The position numbers and the translations under genes are program-made. 38,500 nt of DNA from Xenorhabdus japonica (GTDB taxonomy: Bacteria; Pseudomonadota; Gammaproteobacteria; Enterobacterales; Enterobacteriaceae), in the NCBI RefSeq assembly GCF_900115195.1, contig NZ_FOVO01000032.1, forward strand, positions 1 through 38,500, read 5' to 3'. The notes beneath the pieces are model-generated. The model was not told the origin of the DNA. It made no database searches and worked only from the letters and a program-made list of their open reading frames with translations. Positions 29,865-37,852 of this stretch are shown in pieces; the first letter of the stretch is position 1; each line of letters starts with the position of its first letter.

Positions 29865-31313
29865 TTAAGGCCGATACACCTTCACATTGTCAAAGCCTTG
29901 TTCACGCAGATAAAGTGCCTGTAAACGACTCATCACGCCACGCTCACAATACAGAAGATAAGTTTTTCCTTTCGGTAGATCACCAAACTGAGTGCCCAGT
30001 TTATAGAAAGGCAATGAGTGAATTTCAATGCCATCCATATTTAACGGACGATCATCCTGTTCGTCTGGGGAACGGATATCCAATAGAACATCATTAGAGA
30101 AAAGTGCTGATACCATTTCCACTTCCACCACTTGCTCACTGGTCTGTTCTGCAATTTGGCGGATATCCATATTCTGGGCTTCACTAATTACCTGTTCCAA
30201 AATCTCAAAGTCAAAATTATTTTCTTCTTCTTCAATTTTGGCTTTAACGGCTTTCACTGTTGGACTTTTTGATATAACACCACAAAATTCTGGCATAGTG
30301 CGGGCAAAATCTTCGGTGCCAATCTCACGAGCCAGCTTGATAATATGCTCTTTATCATGAGAAATCAGGGGACGGAGGATCAACGTATCTGATGCATTAT
30401 CGATCAACCTTAAGTTAGTCAACGTCTGGCTGGATACCTGACCCAAGGCCTCACCGGTTACGATCGCCTGCACACCGTAGCGTTCTGCAATCTTGGAAGC
30501 CGCCCTGACCATCATTCTTTTCAGCACAACCCCCATCTGACCGTCATCAACTTTTTCCAGAATCTCAGCCACGACTGGTTCAAAATCGACAGCAACAAAG
30601 CGGACTTTATGCGAACTACCAAAACGATTCCACAAATAATGGGCAACCTGCTTCACGCCAATTTCATGGGCAGAGCCACCAAGATTAAAGAAACAGTAGT
30701 GCACACGACAGCCACGACGCATCAACATGTAACTGGAAACACCGGAATCAAATCCACCGGAAATCAGTGACAGCACATCTTCCTGCGTACCAATAGGGAA
30801 ACCGCCAATTCCTTCATAACGAGCTTTAACCAGAATCAACTTATCCTGATCAACTTCCAGATTCACAGTTACATCAGGCTGGGTCAGTTTTACTTTAGCT
30901 GATTCAATATGCTGGTTGAGTCCGCCACCAACATAGCGTTCGACTTCATTGGATGTAAAATTATGTTTACCGCGACGCTTTACACGAACACAAAATGTTT
31001 TCCCATGCAGTAAATGGCCATACGTTTCGTAGGTTTGTTCAAAGATATGATGCAGATCACAAAAATCTCGCTCTTCTACTTGCAGGATATGGTGAATACC
31101 CGGAATACGTGTCAGTGCGTCACAAATTTCTGTGCTGAGGTTATCATTCTTAACCCGAACTTCGATATTATCCCAATGGCGAACAACAGCAATGCCCTCT
31201 CCGAATGTTTTCAGCACATTACGGATATTGCTGGCAAGAATTTTAATAAAACGTAACCGGACAGTCTGGCTCTTGATCGTAATTTCTGGAAATAATTTAA
31301 TGATAAACTTCAT
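29865..31313 (-). CDS. thiI: tRNA 4-thiouridylase / thiamine thiazole sulfur carrier enzyme ThiI
   Basis: ThiI makes 4-thiouridine at tRNA position 8 and passes sulfur to ThiS for thiamine thiazole synthesis. The 482 residues equal the E. coli length. It has an N-terminal ferredoxin-like and THUMP domain (about 1-165), the PP-loop ATPase motif SGGFDS (185-190), Cys344 (EFCGV) that forms the disulfide, and a C-terminal rhodanese domain with catalytic Cys456 (LLYCERG). Divergent from xseB; the 228-base spacer (31314-31541) must hold both promoters, and no confident elements were assigned there. Confidence 0.97.
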   Translation of the reverse strand: MKFIIKLFPEITIKSQTVRLRFIKILASNIRNVLKTFGEGIAVVRHWDNIEVRVKNDNLSTEICDALTRIPGIHHILQVEERDFCDLHHIFEQTYETYGHLLHGKTFCVRVKRRGKHNFTSNEVERYVGGGLNQHIESAKVKLTQPDVTVNLEVDQDKLILVKARYEGIGGFPIGTQEDVLSLISGGFDSGVSSYMLMRRGCRVHYCFFNLGGSAHEIGVKQVAHYLWNRFGSSHKVRFVAVDFEPVVAEILEKVDDGQMGVVLKRMMVRAASKIAERYGVQAIVTGEALGQVSSQTLTNLRLIDNASDTLILRPLISHDKEHIIKLAREIGTEDFARTMPEFCGVISKSPTVKAVKAKIEEEENNFDFEILEQVISEAQNMDIRQIAEQTSEQVVEVEMVSALFSNDVLLDIRSPDEQDDRPLNMDGIEIHSLPFYKLGTQFGDLPKGKTYLLYCERGVMSRLQALYLREQGFDNVKVYRP

Positions 31314-31541
31314 AGTAAGATATAGTAGTCATTCAATGTTGAACTATCACAAACAATATCAATGATTGTTCTTAAGTGTTCAGTTGGATAGGGCGCAGAG
31401 TATAACACCATCTGGCTATATCACCTGTAAAAAAACAGTGGTAATACATGATTTATTTTTCTTGGTGTAGTAGGGTACTCTGCAATTCTGTAACGAACTT
31501 GCTTTGCTGTAATTCGTTAAATAACCATATGTTAAATCATT

Positions 31542-31799
31542 ATGTCTAAAGCAAATCACACATCAGAAACCGAACAAATGCCAGTATTCGAAACATCTCT
31601 CAAAGAGCTGGAACAAATTGTTATTCGGCTGGAATCCGGGGAACTCCCGTTAGAAGATGCGTTGAATGAATTTGAACGCGGTATTCAACTTGCAAGACAG
31701 GGCCAGAAAACGCTTCAGCAGGCAGAGCAACGAGTGCAAATTCTATTGAATCATGATGCACAATCGCCACTTGATGAATTTCCGTCCGATGCTGAGTAA
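31542..31799 (+). CDS. xseB: Exodeoxyribonuclease VII small subunit XseB
   Basis: XseB is the small helical subunit of exonuclease VII, which degrades single-stranded DNA together with XseA (not in this window). The 85-residue protein (E. coli 80) has the family core [20 protein letters not shown] followed by [15 protein letters not shown]. It is the first gene of the xseB-ispA-dxs operon, and the next gene starts four bases after its stop. Confidence 0.95.
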   Translation: MSKANHTSETEQMPVFETSLKELEQIVIRLESGELPLEDALNEFERGIQLARQGQKTLQQAEQRVQILLNHDAQSPLDEFPSDAE

Positions 31800-31803
31800 A
31801 TTT

Positions 31804-32751
31804 ATGTCTGAACAACATGATGCTCCTTTTGAAGAGCAATCCTTTGAAGAGCCGTCTTTTGAAAAAAAACTGCGTGCTTGTCAGCAACATGTAAATGACA
31901 AGCTGATGGCAATATTTGTTTCATTGCCTTTTTTAAACAGCCCATTAGGCACTGCAATGCAGCATGGTGCCGTGCTGGGTGGAAAACGGCTGCGCCCATT
32001 TTTAGTTTACAGCGTGGGAGAAATGTTTGGTCTCCCCAAAAAGAGTCTTGATGCCGCCGCCCTCGCATTAGAGTGCATCCATGCTTATTCCTTGATCCAT
32101 GATGATTTACCCGCAATGGATAACGACGATTTACGTCGTGGGCAACCCACCTGCCACATCAAATTTGGTGAAAGTCAGGCTATTTTAGCCGGTGATGCAT
32201 TACAATCTCTGGCCTTTGAGATTCTGGCAAAATATGATATGCCAAATGTTGCCTTATCCGATCGTCTTGCTATGGTCGCGGAATTGGCAAATGCCAGTGG
32301 TTTTGCCGGTATGTGTGGTGGGCAGTCACTGGATTTGGAGGCAGAAGGTAAACAAATCGATCTTGCCTTGTTGGAACAAATTCATCGCCATAAAACAGGC
32401 GCATTAATACGAGCAGCCGTCCGATTGGGAGCTTACAGCGCAGGACAGCGTGGTCGAGAAGCACTCCTTTTACTGGAACAATATGCCCAATCTATCGGCC
32501 TGGCGTTTCAGGTACACGATGATATTTTGGGTGTTATTGGTAATACTGAAGTTATCGGCAAACGTCAGGGCAATGATCAGCAGCTTGGAAAAAGCACTTA
32601 TCCAGCATTATTAGGTTTGGAACAAGCTAAGAAAAAAGCCCAGACGCTGTATGAAGAAGCGCTCACGGCCCTCACTGAACTGGAAAAACAGTCTTATAAC
32701 ACCACAACCTTAAAAAAACTGGCTGGTTTTATCATTGAGAGAAACAGCTAA
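31804..32751 (+). CDS. ispA: Farnesyl diphosphate synthase IspA
   Basis: IspA condenses IPP with DMAPP and GPP to make farnesyl diphosphate for undecaprenyl phosphate, ubiquinone and heme O. From ATG 31804 it has 315 residues; E. coli has 299. The first Asp-rich motif DDLPAMDNDD (100-109) is intact. The second reads DDILG (239-243), Gly replacing the usual third Asp (DDILD in E. coli). About 16 extra N-terminal residues carry a repeated SFEE-like unit (PFEEQ, SFEEP, SFEKK) coded by near-identical 15-base units. The start at 31804 directly after xseB is favoured; an in-frame codon at 31753 inside xseB is less likely. The Shine-Dalgarno is weak, so coupling to xseB is likely. Confidence 0.95.
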   Translation: MSEQHDAPFEEQSFEEPSFEKKLRACQQHVNDKLMAIFVSLPFLNSPLGTAMQHGAVLGGKRLRPFLVYSVGEMFGLPKKSLDAAALALECIHAYSLIHDDLPAMDNDDLRRGQPTCHIKFGESQAILAGDALQSLAFEILAKYDMPNVALSDRLAMVAELANASGFAGMCGGQSLDLEAEGKQIDLALLEQIHRHKTGALIRAAVRLGAYSAGQRGREALLLLEQYAQSIGLAFQVHDDILGVIGNTEVIGKRQGNDQQLGKSTYPALLGLEQAKKKAQTLYEEALTALTELEKQSYNTTTLKKLAGFIIERNS

Positions 32752-32759
32752 AACATAGG

Positions 32760-32784
32760 CCATATTAATCACCTATTAATATGG
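32760..32784. repeat. Stem-loop between ispA and dxs
   Basis: CCATATTAAT and ATTAATATGG are perfect 10-bp complements around a 5-base loop, nine bases after the ispA stop. It is AT-rich with no T-run, so it is unlikely to be a full terminator; it may mark an mRNA processing or partial termination point before dxs. Confidence 0.5.
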
Positions 32785-32916
32785 TCATTAATTATATAAA
32801 AACCCAATAATCAATAAAAAACGCCTCATGGGGTGAACCCAAAAATTACACACGGATAATCACAGGGTTCTTAATATTCAACTTCTAACGGGTATAGCAT
32901 TTTATACAGGCATAGC

Positions 32917-34782
32917 ATGAGCATTGATATAGCGAAATATCCAACATTGGCATTGGCGGAAACTCCAGAAGAGCTTCGCCTGCTACCTAAAGACACTTTG
33001 CCAAAGTTATGCGATGAACTGCGCCAATTTCTATTGAACAGTGTCAGCCGCTCCAGTGGTCACTTCGCTTCCGGCCTTGGCGCTATCGAATTAACCATCG
33101 CACTCCACTATGTTTATAAAACCCCTTTTGACAATTTAGTCTGGGATGTTGGTCATCAGGCCTACCCACACAAAATTTTGACCGGACGTCGTGATCGCAT
33201 TGATACCATTCGCCAAAAAAATGGTCTTCATCCGTTCCCGTGGCGAGAGGAAAGTGAATATGACACCTTGTGTGTTGGTCACTCATCCACCTCAATCAGC
33301 GCTGGTCTGGGAATGGCAATTGCTGCTAAACATGAAAACAAAGGCCGCAAAACGGTGTGTGTCATTGGAGACGGTGCTATTACTGCGGGCATGGCTTTCG
33401 AAGCCATGAACCATGCCGGTGATATCGATCCCGATATGTTGGTTATTCTCAATGACAATGAAATGTCTATTTCTGAAAACGTGGGAGCGTTGAATAACCA
33501 TCTGGCACAATTACTGTCAGGCAAACTGTATACAACCCTGCGTGAGGGTGGCAAAAAAGTTTTTTCCAACCTGCCACCTCTCAAAGAGTTATTGAAAAAG
33601 ACAGAAGAACACCTCAAAGGCATGGTTGTTCCCGGAACGCTGTTCGAAGAGCTTGGATTCAACTACATAGGGCCTGTTGATGGTCATGATGTACTGGCGT
33701 TGACCCAAACCCTGAAAAATATGCGAGAGCTGAAAGGGCCACAATTCCTGCATATCATGACTAAAAAAGGTCGTGGTTATGCTCCGGCGGAAAAAGATCC
33801 CATCAGTTGGCATGCTGTTCCCAAATTTGATCCTGCAACAGGTTCCTTGCCAAAAAATGAAGAAACTCGCCCGACATTTTCCAAAATCTTCGGTGACTGG
33901 CTGTGTGAAGCCGCAGCCAGAGACAAAAAACTGATGGCAATCACTCCAGCCATGCGGGAAGGTTCAGGTATGGTGCGTTTCTCTCGCGAGTATCCTGAGC
34001 AATATTTTGACGTCGCAATTGCCGAACAGCATTCCGTCACTTTTGCGGCAGGTCTGGCTATCGGTGGCTACAAGCCCATCGTCGCTATTTACTCCACCTT
34101 CCTGCAACGCGCTTATGATCAGTTGATCCACGATGTTGCCATCCAAAAACTGCCAGTCCTGTTTGCTATCGACCGTGGCGGCATCGTTGGTGCAGATGGT
34201 CAGACCCATCAAGGAGCATTCGATCTTTCCTTCCTTCGTTGTATCCCGAATATGGTGATTATGGCCCCCAGTGATGAAAATGAATGCCGCCAGATGTTGC
34301 ATACTGGGCATCACTATCAGGAAGGACCTACTGCTGTCCGTTACCCTCGTGGTACAGGAACGGGGGCTGAACTCCAATCACTGGAAACATTGCCAATCGG
34401 CAAGGGTATAACCCGACGCCAAGGTGAACGCATTGCGATCCTTAACTTTGGGACATTGTTATCCTATGCACAAGAAGCGGCTGAAACCCTGAATGCAACC
34501 GTTGTGGATATGCGCTTTGTCAAACCATTGGATAAAGAACTCATACTGGAAATGGCTGCCAGCCATGAGCTGCTGGTGACTTTAGAAGAAAACGCCATTA
34601 TGGGCGGTGCAGGCAGTGGTGTTAACGAACTGCTGATGCAAGAAAAATTATCAGTTCCCATCTTGAATCTTGGTTTACCAGATTACTTTATACCGCAAGG
34701 AACCCAAAAAGAGCTTCATGCTGATTTGGGACTTGATGCAGCTGGGATTCAAAACAGTATCGAGAAATATCTGGCTAAATAG
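32917..34782 (+). CDS. dxs: 1-deoxy-D-xylulose-5-phosphate synthase
   Basis: DXS condenses pyruvate and glyceraldehyde 3-phosphate with thiamine diphosphate, the first step of the MEP isoprenoid pathway and a source for thiamine and pyridoxal. The 621-residue protein (E. coli 620) has His49 ([10 protein letters not shown]), the ThDP/Mg motif GDG at 151-153 (through NDNEMS), and Glu370 ([10 protein letters not shown]) that activates ThDP, all at the E. coli positions. It is the last core gene in the window. In E. coli yajO follows; here a terminator and accessory DNA follow. Confidence 0.98.
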   Translation: MSIDIAKYPTLALAETPEELRLLPKDTLPKLCDELRQFLLNSVSRSSGHFASGLGAIELTIALHYVYKTPFDNLVWDVGHQAYPHKILTGRRDRIDTIRQKNGLHPFPWREESEYDTLCVGHSSTSISAGLGMAIAAKHENKGRKTVCVIGDGAITAGMAFEAMNHAGDIDPDMLVILNDNEMSISENVGALNNHLAQLLSGKLYTTLREGGKKVFSNLPPLKELLKKTEEHLKGMVVPGTLFEELGFNYIGPVDGHDVLALTQTLKNMRELKGPQFLHIMTKKGRGYAPAEKDPISWHAVPKFDPATGSLPKNEETRPTFSKIFGDWLCEAAARDKKLMAITPAMREGSGMVRFSREYPEQYFDVAIAEQHSVTFAAGLAIGGYKPIVAIYSTFLQRAYDQLIHDVAIQKLPVLFAIDRGGIVGADGQTHQGAFDLSFLRCIPNMVIMAPSDENECRQMLHTGHHYQEGPTAVRYPRGTGTGAELQSLETLPIGKGITRRQGERIAILNFGTLLSYAQEAAETLNATVVDMRFVKPLDKELILEMAASHELLVTLEENAIMGGAGSGVNELLMQEKLSVPILNLGLPDYFIPQGTQKELHADLGLDAAGIQNSIEKYLAK

Positions 34783-34791
34783 CCGATAAGA

Positions 34792-34827
34792 ACGGGTGAG
34801 GATTTTTCAGTCACTCATCCGTTTTTT
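34792..34827 (+). terminator. Terminator of dxs
   Basis: ACGGGTGAG pairs with CTCATCCGT (9 bp with one G-U) around a 13-base loop and is followed by TTTTTTCC, ten bases after the dxs stop. Confidence 0.92.
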
Positions 34828-34874
34828 CCTTTTGTGTCAGTCATACAATCACCCATCTACTCTAATGAGTTTCC

Positions 34875-34913
34875 TTGGATATACCCATCTTCAATGACGA
34901 TGGGTATATCCAA
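34875..34913. repeat. Hairpin repeat (TTGGATATACCCATC type)
   Basis: TTGGATATACCCATC (34875-34889) and GATGGGTATATCCAA (34899-34913) are perfect 15-bp complements around the 9-base loop TTCAATGAC. No T-run follows. Its form (MITE/REP-like, intergenic, perfect dyad with ATACCCATC arms) resembles short repeats scattered in Xenorhabdus and Photorhabdus genomes, which is a recollection and was not searched. Confidence 0.7.
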
Positions 34914-35104
34914 TTAAAGGTAGCGAATCTGTAGCATCAGGTACAGGCTCGGAGGTAGATCTTGAGTTCCATACCCGAAATTGCATTTGACACTGATAAA
35001 CCAGACTATCTGTTGTTGACAGCTGTAAGAAACAGAAAAGAGCAAAATGTACCGACCACACTTGTGAATGTATCATCTGTGCTAGCCTGTTTGTCGGTCG
35101 TGTA
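34914..35104. other. Accessory spacer without a convincing gene
   Basis: This stretch links the hairpin repeat to the IS1 remnant. A 48-codon frame on the plus strand (34962-35108) starts with TTG behind GGAGG and six spacing bases, but it overlaps the IS1 end, has no ATG and no recognised family, so it is not called. ACCGAC (35051-35056) and GTCGGT (35093-35098) form a weak dyad. Nothing else is seen. Confidence 0.4.
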
Positions 35105-35412
35105 TTAAATAGTTATACTGGCATTAAAATAGTGTTCACGCTCAATAACAGTGCCTATCACTTTATCGTGCATCTCCTCTGATTTAGAGTAACCTATCGT
35201 TTTGCGGTTCAGCCTTTTGATTCGAGTGCGATGAGTTAAATTAGTTCTCTCTATACGTTGGGTAAACGTCTTTCCAGTAAGGTGGTTTTCTTCTGGAAGA
35301 TTGTCATAAACCACATAATCATCCGTACAGTAAAACAGAATATTAAAAGGTGATAAGAGGGCAAGCAACTTGTCTAATGTTTTCCTGCTGCGATCACCAA
35401 AAACATGCGCGA
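35105..35412 (-). pseudogene. IS1-family transposase InsB, C-terminal remnant
   Basis: About 100 codons on the minus strand match the C-terminal half of the IS1 InsB transposase: AHVFGDRSRKTLDKLLALLS, FTQRIERTNL, RLNRKTIGYSKSEEMHDKVI. The second catalytic Asp (in CTDDYVVYD) and the QRIER Glu region are present, but the N-terminal zinc-finger/InsA part and the first catalytic Asp are missing. Upstream, in the same frame, the sequence changes to an IS982 transposase at about FVSI/AHVF (35405-35412). No complete IS1 terminal repeat was recognised after the stop. It is non-functional debris. Confidence 0.85.
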
Positions 35413-35674
35413 TACTGACGAAACGAGTATAACTGAGCAAGGTTGGAAAATCGTGATGATGATATTTTCAAATCTGCTCCAGATAAAAATGTTTAAAATC
35501 ACGATAATACGACATGTGGAAGAGGATCAGGATGGTCATGATTTCACTGGGATACATATGGCCTTGCCTACGGCGCAGACGGTATCCATTATCAAGACAA
35601 AATTGTGTCCACTGTGGGATAAAAAAGTGGCAAAAATCATCGACATTACAGAAAACTTCAACTAATTTGTCCAT
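35413..35674 (-). pseudogene. IS982-family transposase, N-terminal remnant with in-frame TGA
   Basis: From ATG 35674 the frame reads MDKLVEVFCNVDDFCHFFIP, then MYPSEIMTILILFHMSYYRD, the conserved start of IS982-family transposases. A TGA at 35468-35470 interrupts it after LEQI. Past the stop the same frame goes on with KYHHHDFPTLLSYTRFVS, again IS982, before switching to IS1 InsB. The DDE catalytic part is missing. The left end of the element is probably near 35764, where the minus strand reads ACCCGAATTTTGG. Ribosome-binding site GGGGAGGAACAGGCC lies before the ATG and within an inverted repeat. Confidence 0.85.
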
Positions 35675-35676
35675 GG

Positions 35677-35732
35677 CCTGTTCCTCCCCGGAGCTGTTTC
35701 GGTGCACACCAAAACACGACTCCCGGAACAGG
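35677..35732 (-). repeat. Inverted repeat covering the IS982 ribosome-binding site
   Basis: CCTGTTCC (35677-35684) and GGAACAGG (35725-35732) are complementary and flank the leader of the IS982 transposase; on the mRNA the right partner includes the Shine-Dalgarno. Such hairpins in IS elements often prevent translation of read-through transcripts. Confidence 0.5.
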
Positions 35733-35853
35733 CTACTCGTCAATTCCTTATCCAAAATTCGGGTTAACTAATAAATACCATCATCCAAACAACTCAAATA
35801 AAATAATCCCAAATCTATCTAATTGATAGCACATCTTCCCGACTTAAAAGTTA

Positions 35854-35877
35854 ACATTTAGTACCAAACTGTTAACT
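35854..35877 (+). repeat. Left inverted repeat of the switch
   Basis: This 24-bp repeat starts ACATTTAGTACC and ends CTGTTAACT. It is the exact reverse complement of 36139-36162; identity stops abruptly on both sides. A copy of AGTTAAC just outside (35849-35855) gives this end a local dyad with GTTAACT (35871-35877), which could form the paired recombinase half-sites. Confidence 0.92.
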
Positions 35878-35897
35878 CCTTTAGATTAAACTGTAAA

Positions 35898-35923
35898 AGA
35901 TTAATTTTTAATGAAATTAATCT
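35898..35923. repeat. Hairpin inside the invertible segment
   Basis: AGATTAATTT and AAATTAATCT form a perfect 10-bp stem with a 6-base loop; on the minus strand TTTT follows. It may terminate transcripts running out of the recombinase gene in the present orientation. Confidence 0.5.
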
Positions 35924-36111
35924 ATAGTTTTCAAACAAAATGGAACATTTACCTTTCGATATGGAAATGAGCATTATAGATGGGAATAACTGATAATATA
36001 GCGGAAGGAAAGCAATAGAACTTACAAAAACTTTGTGGAAATCAATCAGGCAGCATTAATCTTATTCATCATAGAGTTGGGAAATATTTCTTTGCAAAAT
36101 AGAAAATAGCG

Positions 36112-36738
36112 CTAGTTTAAAGTATAGCAATTCATTGAAGTTAACAGTTTGGTACTAAATGTAGCCCTTTTTCGCTTTCCTCTTGCCCGCCAAATTCCAT
36201 CAAAACGCCCCGCGTTACTCGCGGTATACCTGACTGTATGACGAATATTACGATGACCTAAATAGTCTTGAATCAATCGAGTATCGACACCATTATCCGC
36301 TAACGCATAACCACAAGAATGACGCAACATGTGCGGATTCGCGCAAATCGCAATTTCTGCCTTGATGCTTGTATTCTTAATGATCTTATAAAACTGTTGC
36401 CGTGATAAAGGCTCACCAGTTCTAGAAATAAACAACCATTCACTTTTGCCGAACCTTTCAAGTTTTTTGCGCACACTCAACCATTTACGCAATAATTGAA
36501 TTTCCCGGGAAACCATGGGATGGATAGTGGAAAAACCATTTTTCAAACGATTAACGCTCAAGCTCCGATCACGCAGATCCACATCAGACATACGCAGTCC
36601 CAACAGTTCAGAAACGCGAAAACCATGAATAAAACCCATAAAAAGCATGCAGACATTACGCTCTGCATTAGCACCTTCTTCTAATTCAGCCAATAGTTGC
36701 TCAATTTCAGATTGAGTTAAATATTTACGTTTTAGCAT
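36112..36738 (-). CDS. FimB/FimE/MrpI-type tyrosine recombinase
   Basis: This 208-residue site-specific recombinase resembles FimB and FimE in length and sequence: LTQSEIEQLL, FIHGFRVSELLGLRMSDVDL, PLSRQQFYKII, HMLRHSCGYALADNGVDTRL, IQDYLGHRNIRHTVRYTASN. The catalytic set is complete: Arg41, Lys66, His136, Arg139, His162 and nucleophile Tyr171. The 3' end runs through the right inverted repeat of the switch: residues 193-200 (TFSTKLLT) are encoded exactly by the 24-bp repeat, and the last eight (SMNCYTLN) plus the stop lie inside the invertible core. If the core flips, the frame would read PLD and stop, giving 203 residues. The enzyme probably inverts its own tail-coding DNA. Ribosome-binding site is weak (GAGAG). 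Confidence 0.93.
   Translation of the reverse strand: MLKRKYLTQSEIEQLLAELEEGANAERNVCMLFMGFIHGFRVSELLGLRMSDVDLRDRSLSVNRLKNGFSTIHPMVSREIQLLRKWLSVRKKLERFGKSEWLFISRTGEPLSRQQFYKIIKNTSIKAEIAICANPHMLRHSCGYALADNGVDTRLIQDYLGHRNIRHTVRYTASNAGRFDGIWRARGKRKRATFSTKLLTSMNCYTLN
36139..36162 (-). repeat. Right inverted repeat of the switch, within the recombinase gene
   Basis: This is the exact 24-bp partner of 35854-35877. It is in frame with the recombinase and supplies eight complete codons (residues 193-200), so crossover anywhere in it preserves the frame. Confidence 0.92.
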
Positions 36739-37377
36739 AGTGTATGACTCTCTGTGGTAGTAAGCTATTTTCTCTTATAATTAAAACCATTTTCATAAAA
36801 AATCATCTTAATCTCTCAATTACACAAAACACACAATAACATTATAAAAACAGAGCAAATTATACGAAAAATTTATATTTTCATTACCTGTCATAAAGCA
36901 AGGATATTTAAATTCATTAAATAAATGAAATAGGATATTAGCGAAGAAGTAAATGACAATAATATGACCAATTTATGTCATAAACATGACAGTATGATTA
37001 CAATCAGATTAATTAATATAAATATAAAGGTAACCATATGAAATTTATTAATTATAAAAATAACAACATTATTTAACTATTGAGTAATCCATATATTTGA
37101 TAATCCAGAAAATCACATAAATATTCACCAAGTTCTTACTTACTCGAATTTTAGATAGGTATTTCAAAATGGATAAATATCCAGTTATTTTTTGCGAGTT
37201 GCTTCGCAAAGAGTAACATTACCGATGGCATATTAGCCAACTAACCGCTAGGGTAGACATCGATTCTTAACCAATGAATGCGATACAGATGAAAAACACG
37301 TATGAATTCGCGGTGCAGTGTGGGCGAAGTGCTGATAGAGTATCGCTGTATATCCCAATAACACAAGGAACGTACAA
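36739..37377. other. Long AT-rich regulatory-looking spacer between recombinase and SymE-like gene
   Basis: These 639 bases hold no convincing gene. Four ATGAC(A/C)/TGTCAT motifs lie in about 100 bases: TGTCATAAA at 36889-36897 and again at 36976-36984, ATGACA at 36953-36958 and 36986-36991 (the last two form TGTCAT-AAAC-ATGACA), plus ATGACC at 36964. TTCATT-AAATA-AATGAA is a dyad near 36913. A 12-codon frame at 37038-37076 (MKFINYKNNNII) has AAAGG before its ATG. The region likely contains the recombinase promoter and regulator sites, by position only. Confidence 0.5.
37170..37210 (+). terminator. Two small hairpins with T-run upstream of the SymE-like gene
   Basis: TGGAT-AAAT-ATCCA (37170-37183) is followed by GTTATTTTTT, a terminator shape. 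Directly after, TTTGCGA (from 37191) pairs with TCGCAAA around a short loop. They could end transcripts coming from 37038 or insulate the SymE-like gene. Confidence 0.4.
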
Positions 37378-37728
37378 ATGAGCCTTCATGTTTCATTTCG
37401 CCAGACTGACATTGGTATCCCAGAATTAATACTGAATGGCAGTACACTCAGTGATGCTGGATTTACCGCGAATGAATTATTTCATATCTCACAATTTTCC
37501 AATGGCGTTATTATCTCTCTCGTTGATCCCAACGCAGACTTAGTCAGTTTGATCAATGAAGTCGAAGATAACCCATACGAAGGAATCGATAGTATTCGTG
37601 AAAATGGTGAACTTTATATTGCAGGAGATTGGCTAACCATCAGCAACTTAGTCGAGCAGCCTATTAACATTGAAATGGAACCCGGCAAGATTATTCTTAA
37701 GCCTAAGTTGATGGAAATGCTGGCTTAA
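37378..37728 (+). CDS. SymE-like protein with two similar halves
   Basis: A 116-residue protein whose first half (about residues 15-52: IPELILNGSTLSDAGF ... SNGVIISLVD) resembles the SymE toxin domain (E. coli SymE: IPAITLKGQWLEAAGF ... GCIVLTAQ). The second half (about 76-112: NGELYIAGDWLTISNL ... PGKIILKP) repeats the same pattern, so the gene looks like an internal duplication of the AbrB-like SymE fold. SymE is an SOS-induced, RNA-affecting toxin of a type I system controlled by antisense RNA SymR. No clear LexA box or SymR promoter was identified here. Start ATG 37378 has AAGGAACG upstream. A non-toxic or antitoxin-like role is possible. Assignment is moderate. Confidence 0.6.
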   Translation: MSLHVSFRQTDIGIPELILNGSTLSDAGFTANELFHISQFSNGVIISLVDPNADLVSLINEVEDNPYEGIDSIRENGELYIAGDWLTISNLVEQPINIEMEPGKIILKPKLMEMLA

Positions 37729-37852
37729 AAGCATTGTCATTAAAAAATAACCTTCCATCAATTAGCCGGAAAATATTAAGCAGAATTCCGGCTTTTAATG
37801 TTCCCAATATTAAAGGCTGCGTTATTCAAAACGGTATTTCAAACCCTATGGC

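Larger units (their letters stand above)
35854..36162. mobile_element. Invertible DNA segment (fimS/MrpI-type phase switch)
   Basis: The 309-bp segment is bounded by perfect 24-bp inverted repeats and lies at the end of a FimB/FimE/MrpI-type recombinase gene. Size and layout resemble the 314-bp fimS switch of E. coli and the mrp switch of Proteus. The 261-bp core is AT-rich, contains a 10-bp hairpin (35898-35923), and has one candidate outward promoter: TTGCAA (36092-36097), 18 bases, TTTAAA (36116-36121), reading right toward the recombinase 3' end in this orientation. After inversion it would read left. No fimbrial gene lies to the left; IS982/IS1 debris begins about 90 bases away. Inversion itself is inferred from architecture. 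Confidence 0.85.

Noticed and set aside
33279-33662. 127-codon and 72-codon minus-strand frames inside dxs
   Set aside because: They are antisense to the thiamine-binding core of DXS and are explained by its codon use.
34962-35108. 48-codon frame starting TTG behind GGAGG
   Set aside because: It lacks an ATG and a recognised family and overlaps the end of the IS1 remnant; a good Shine-Dalgarno alone is weak evidence.
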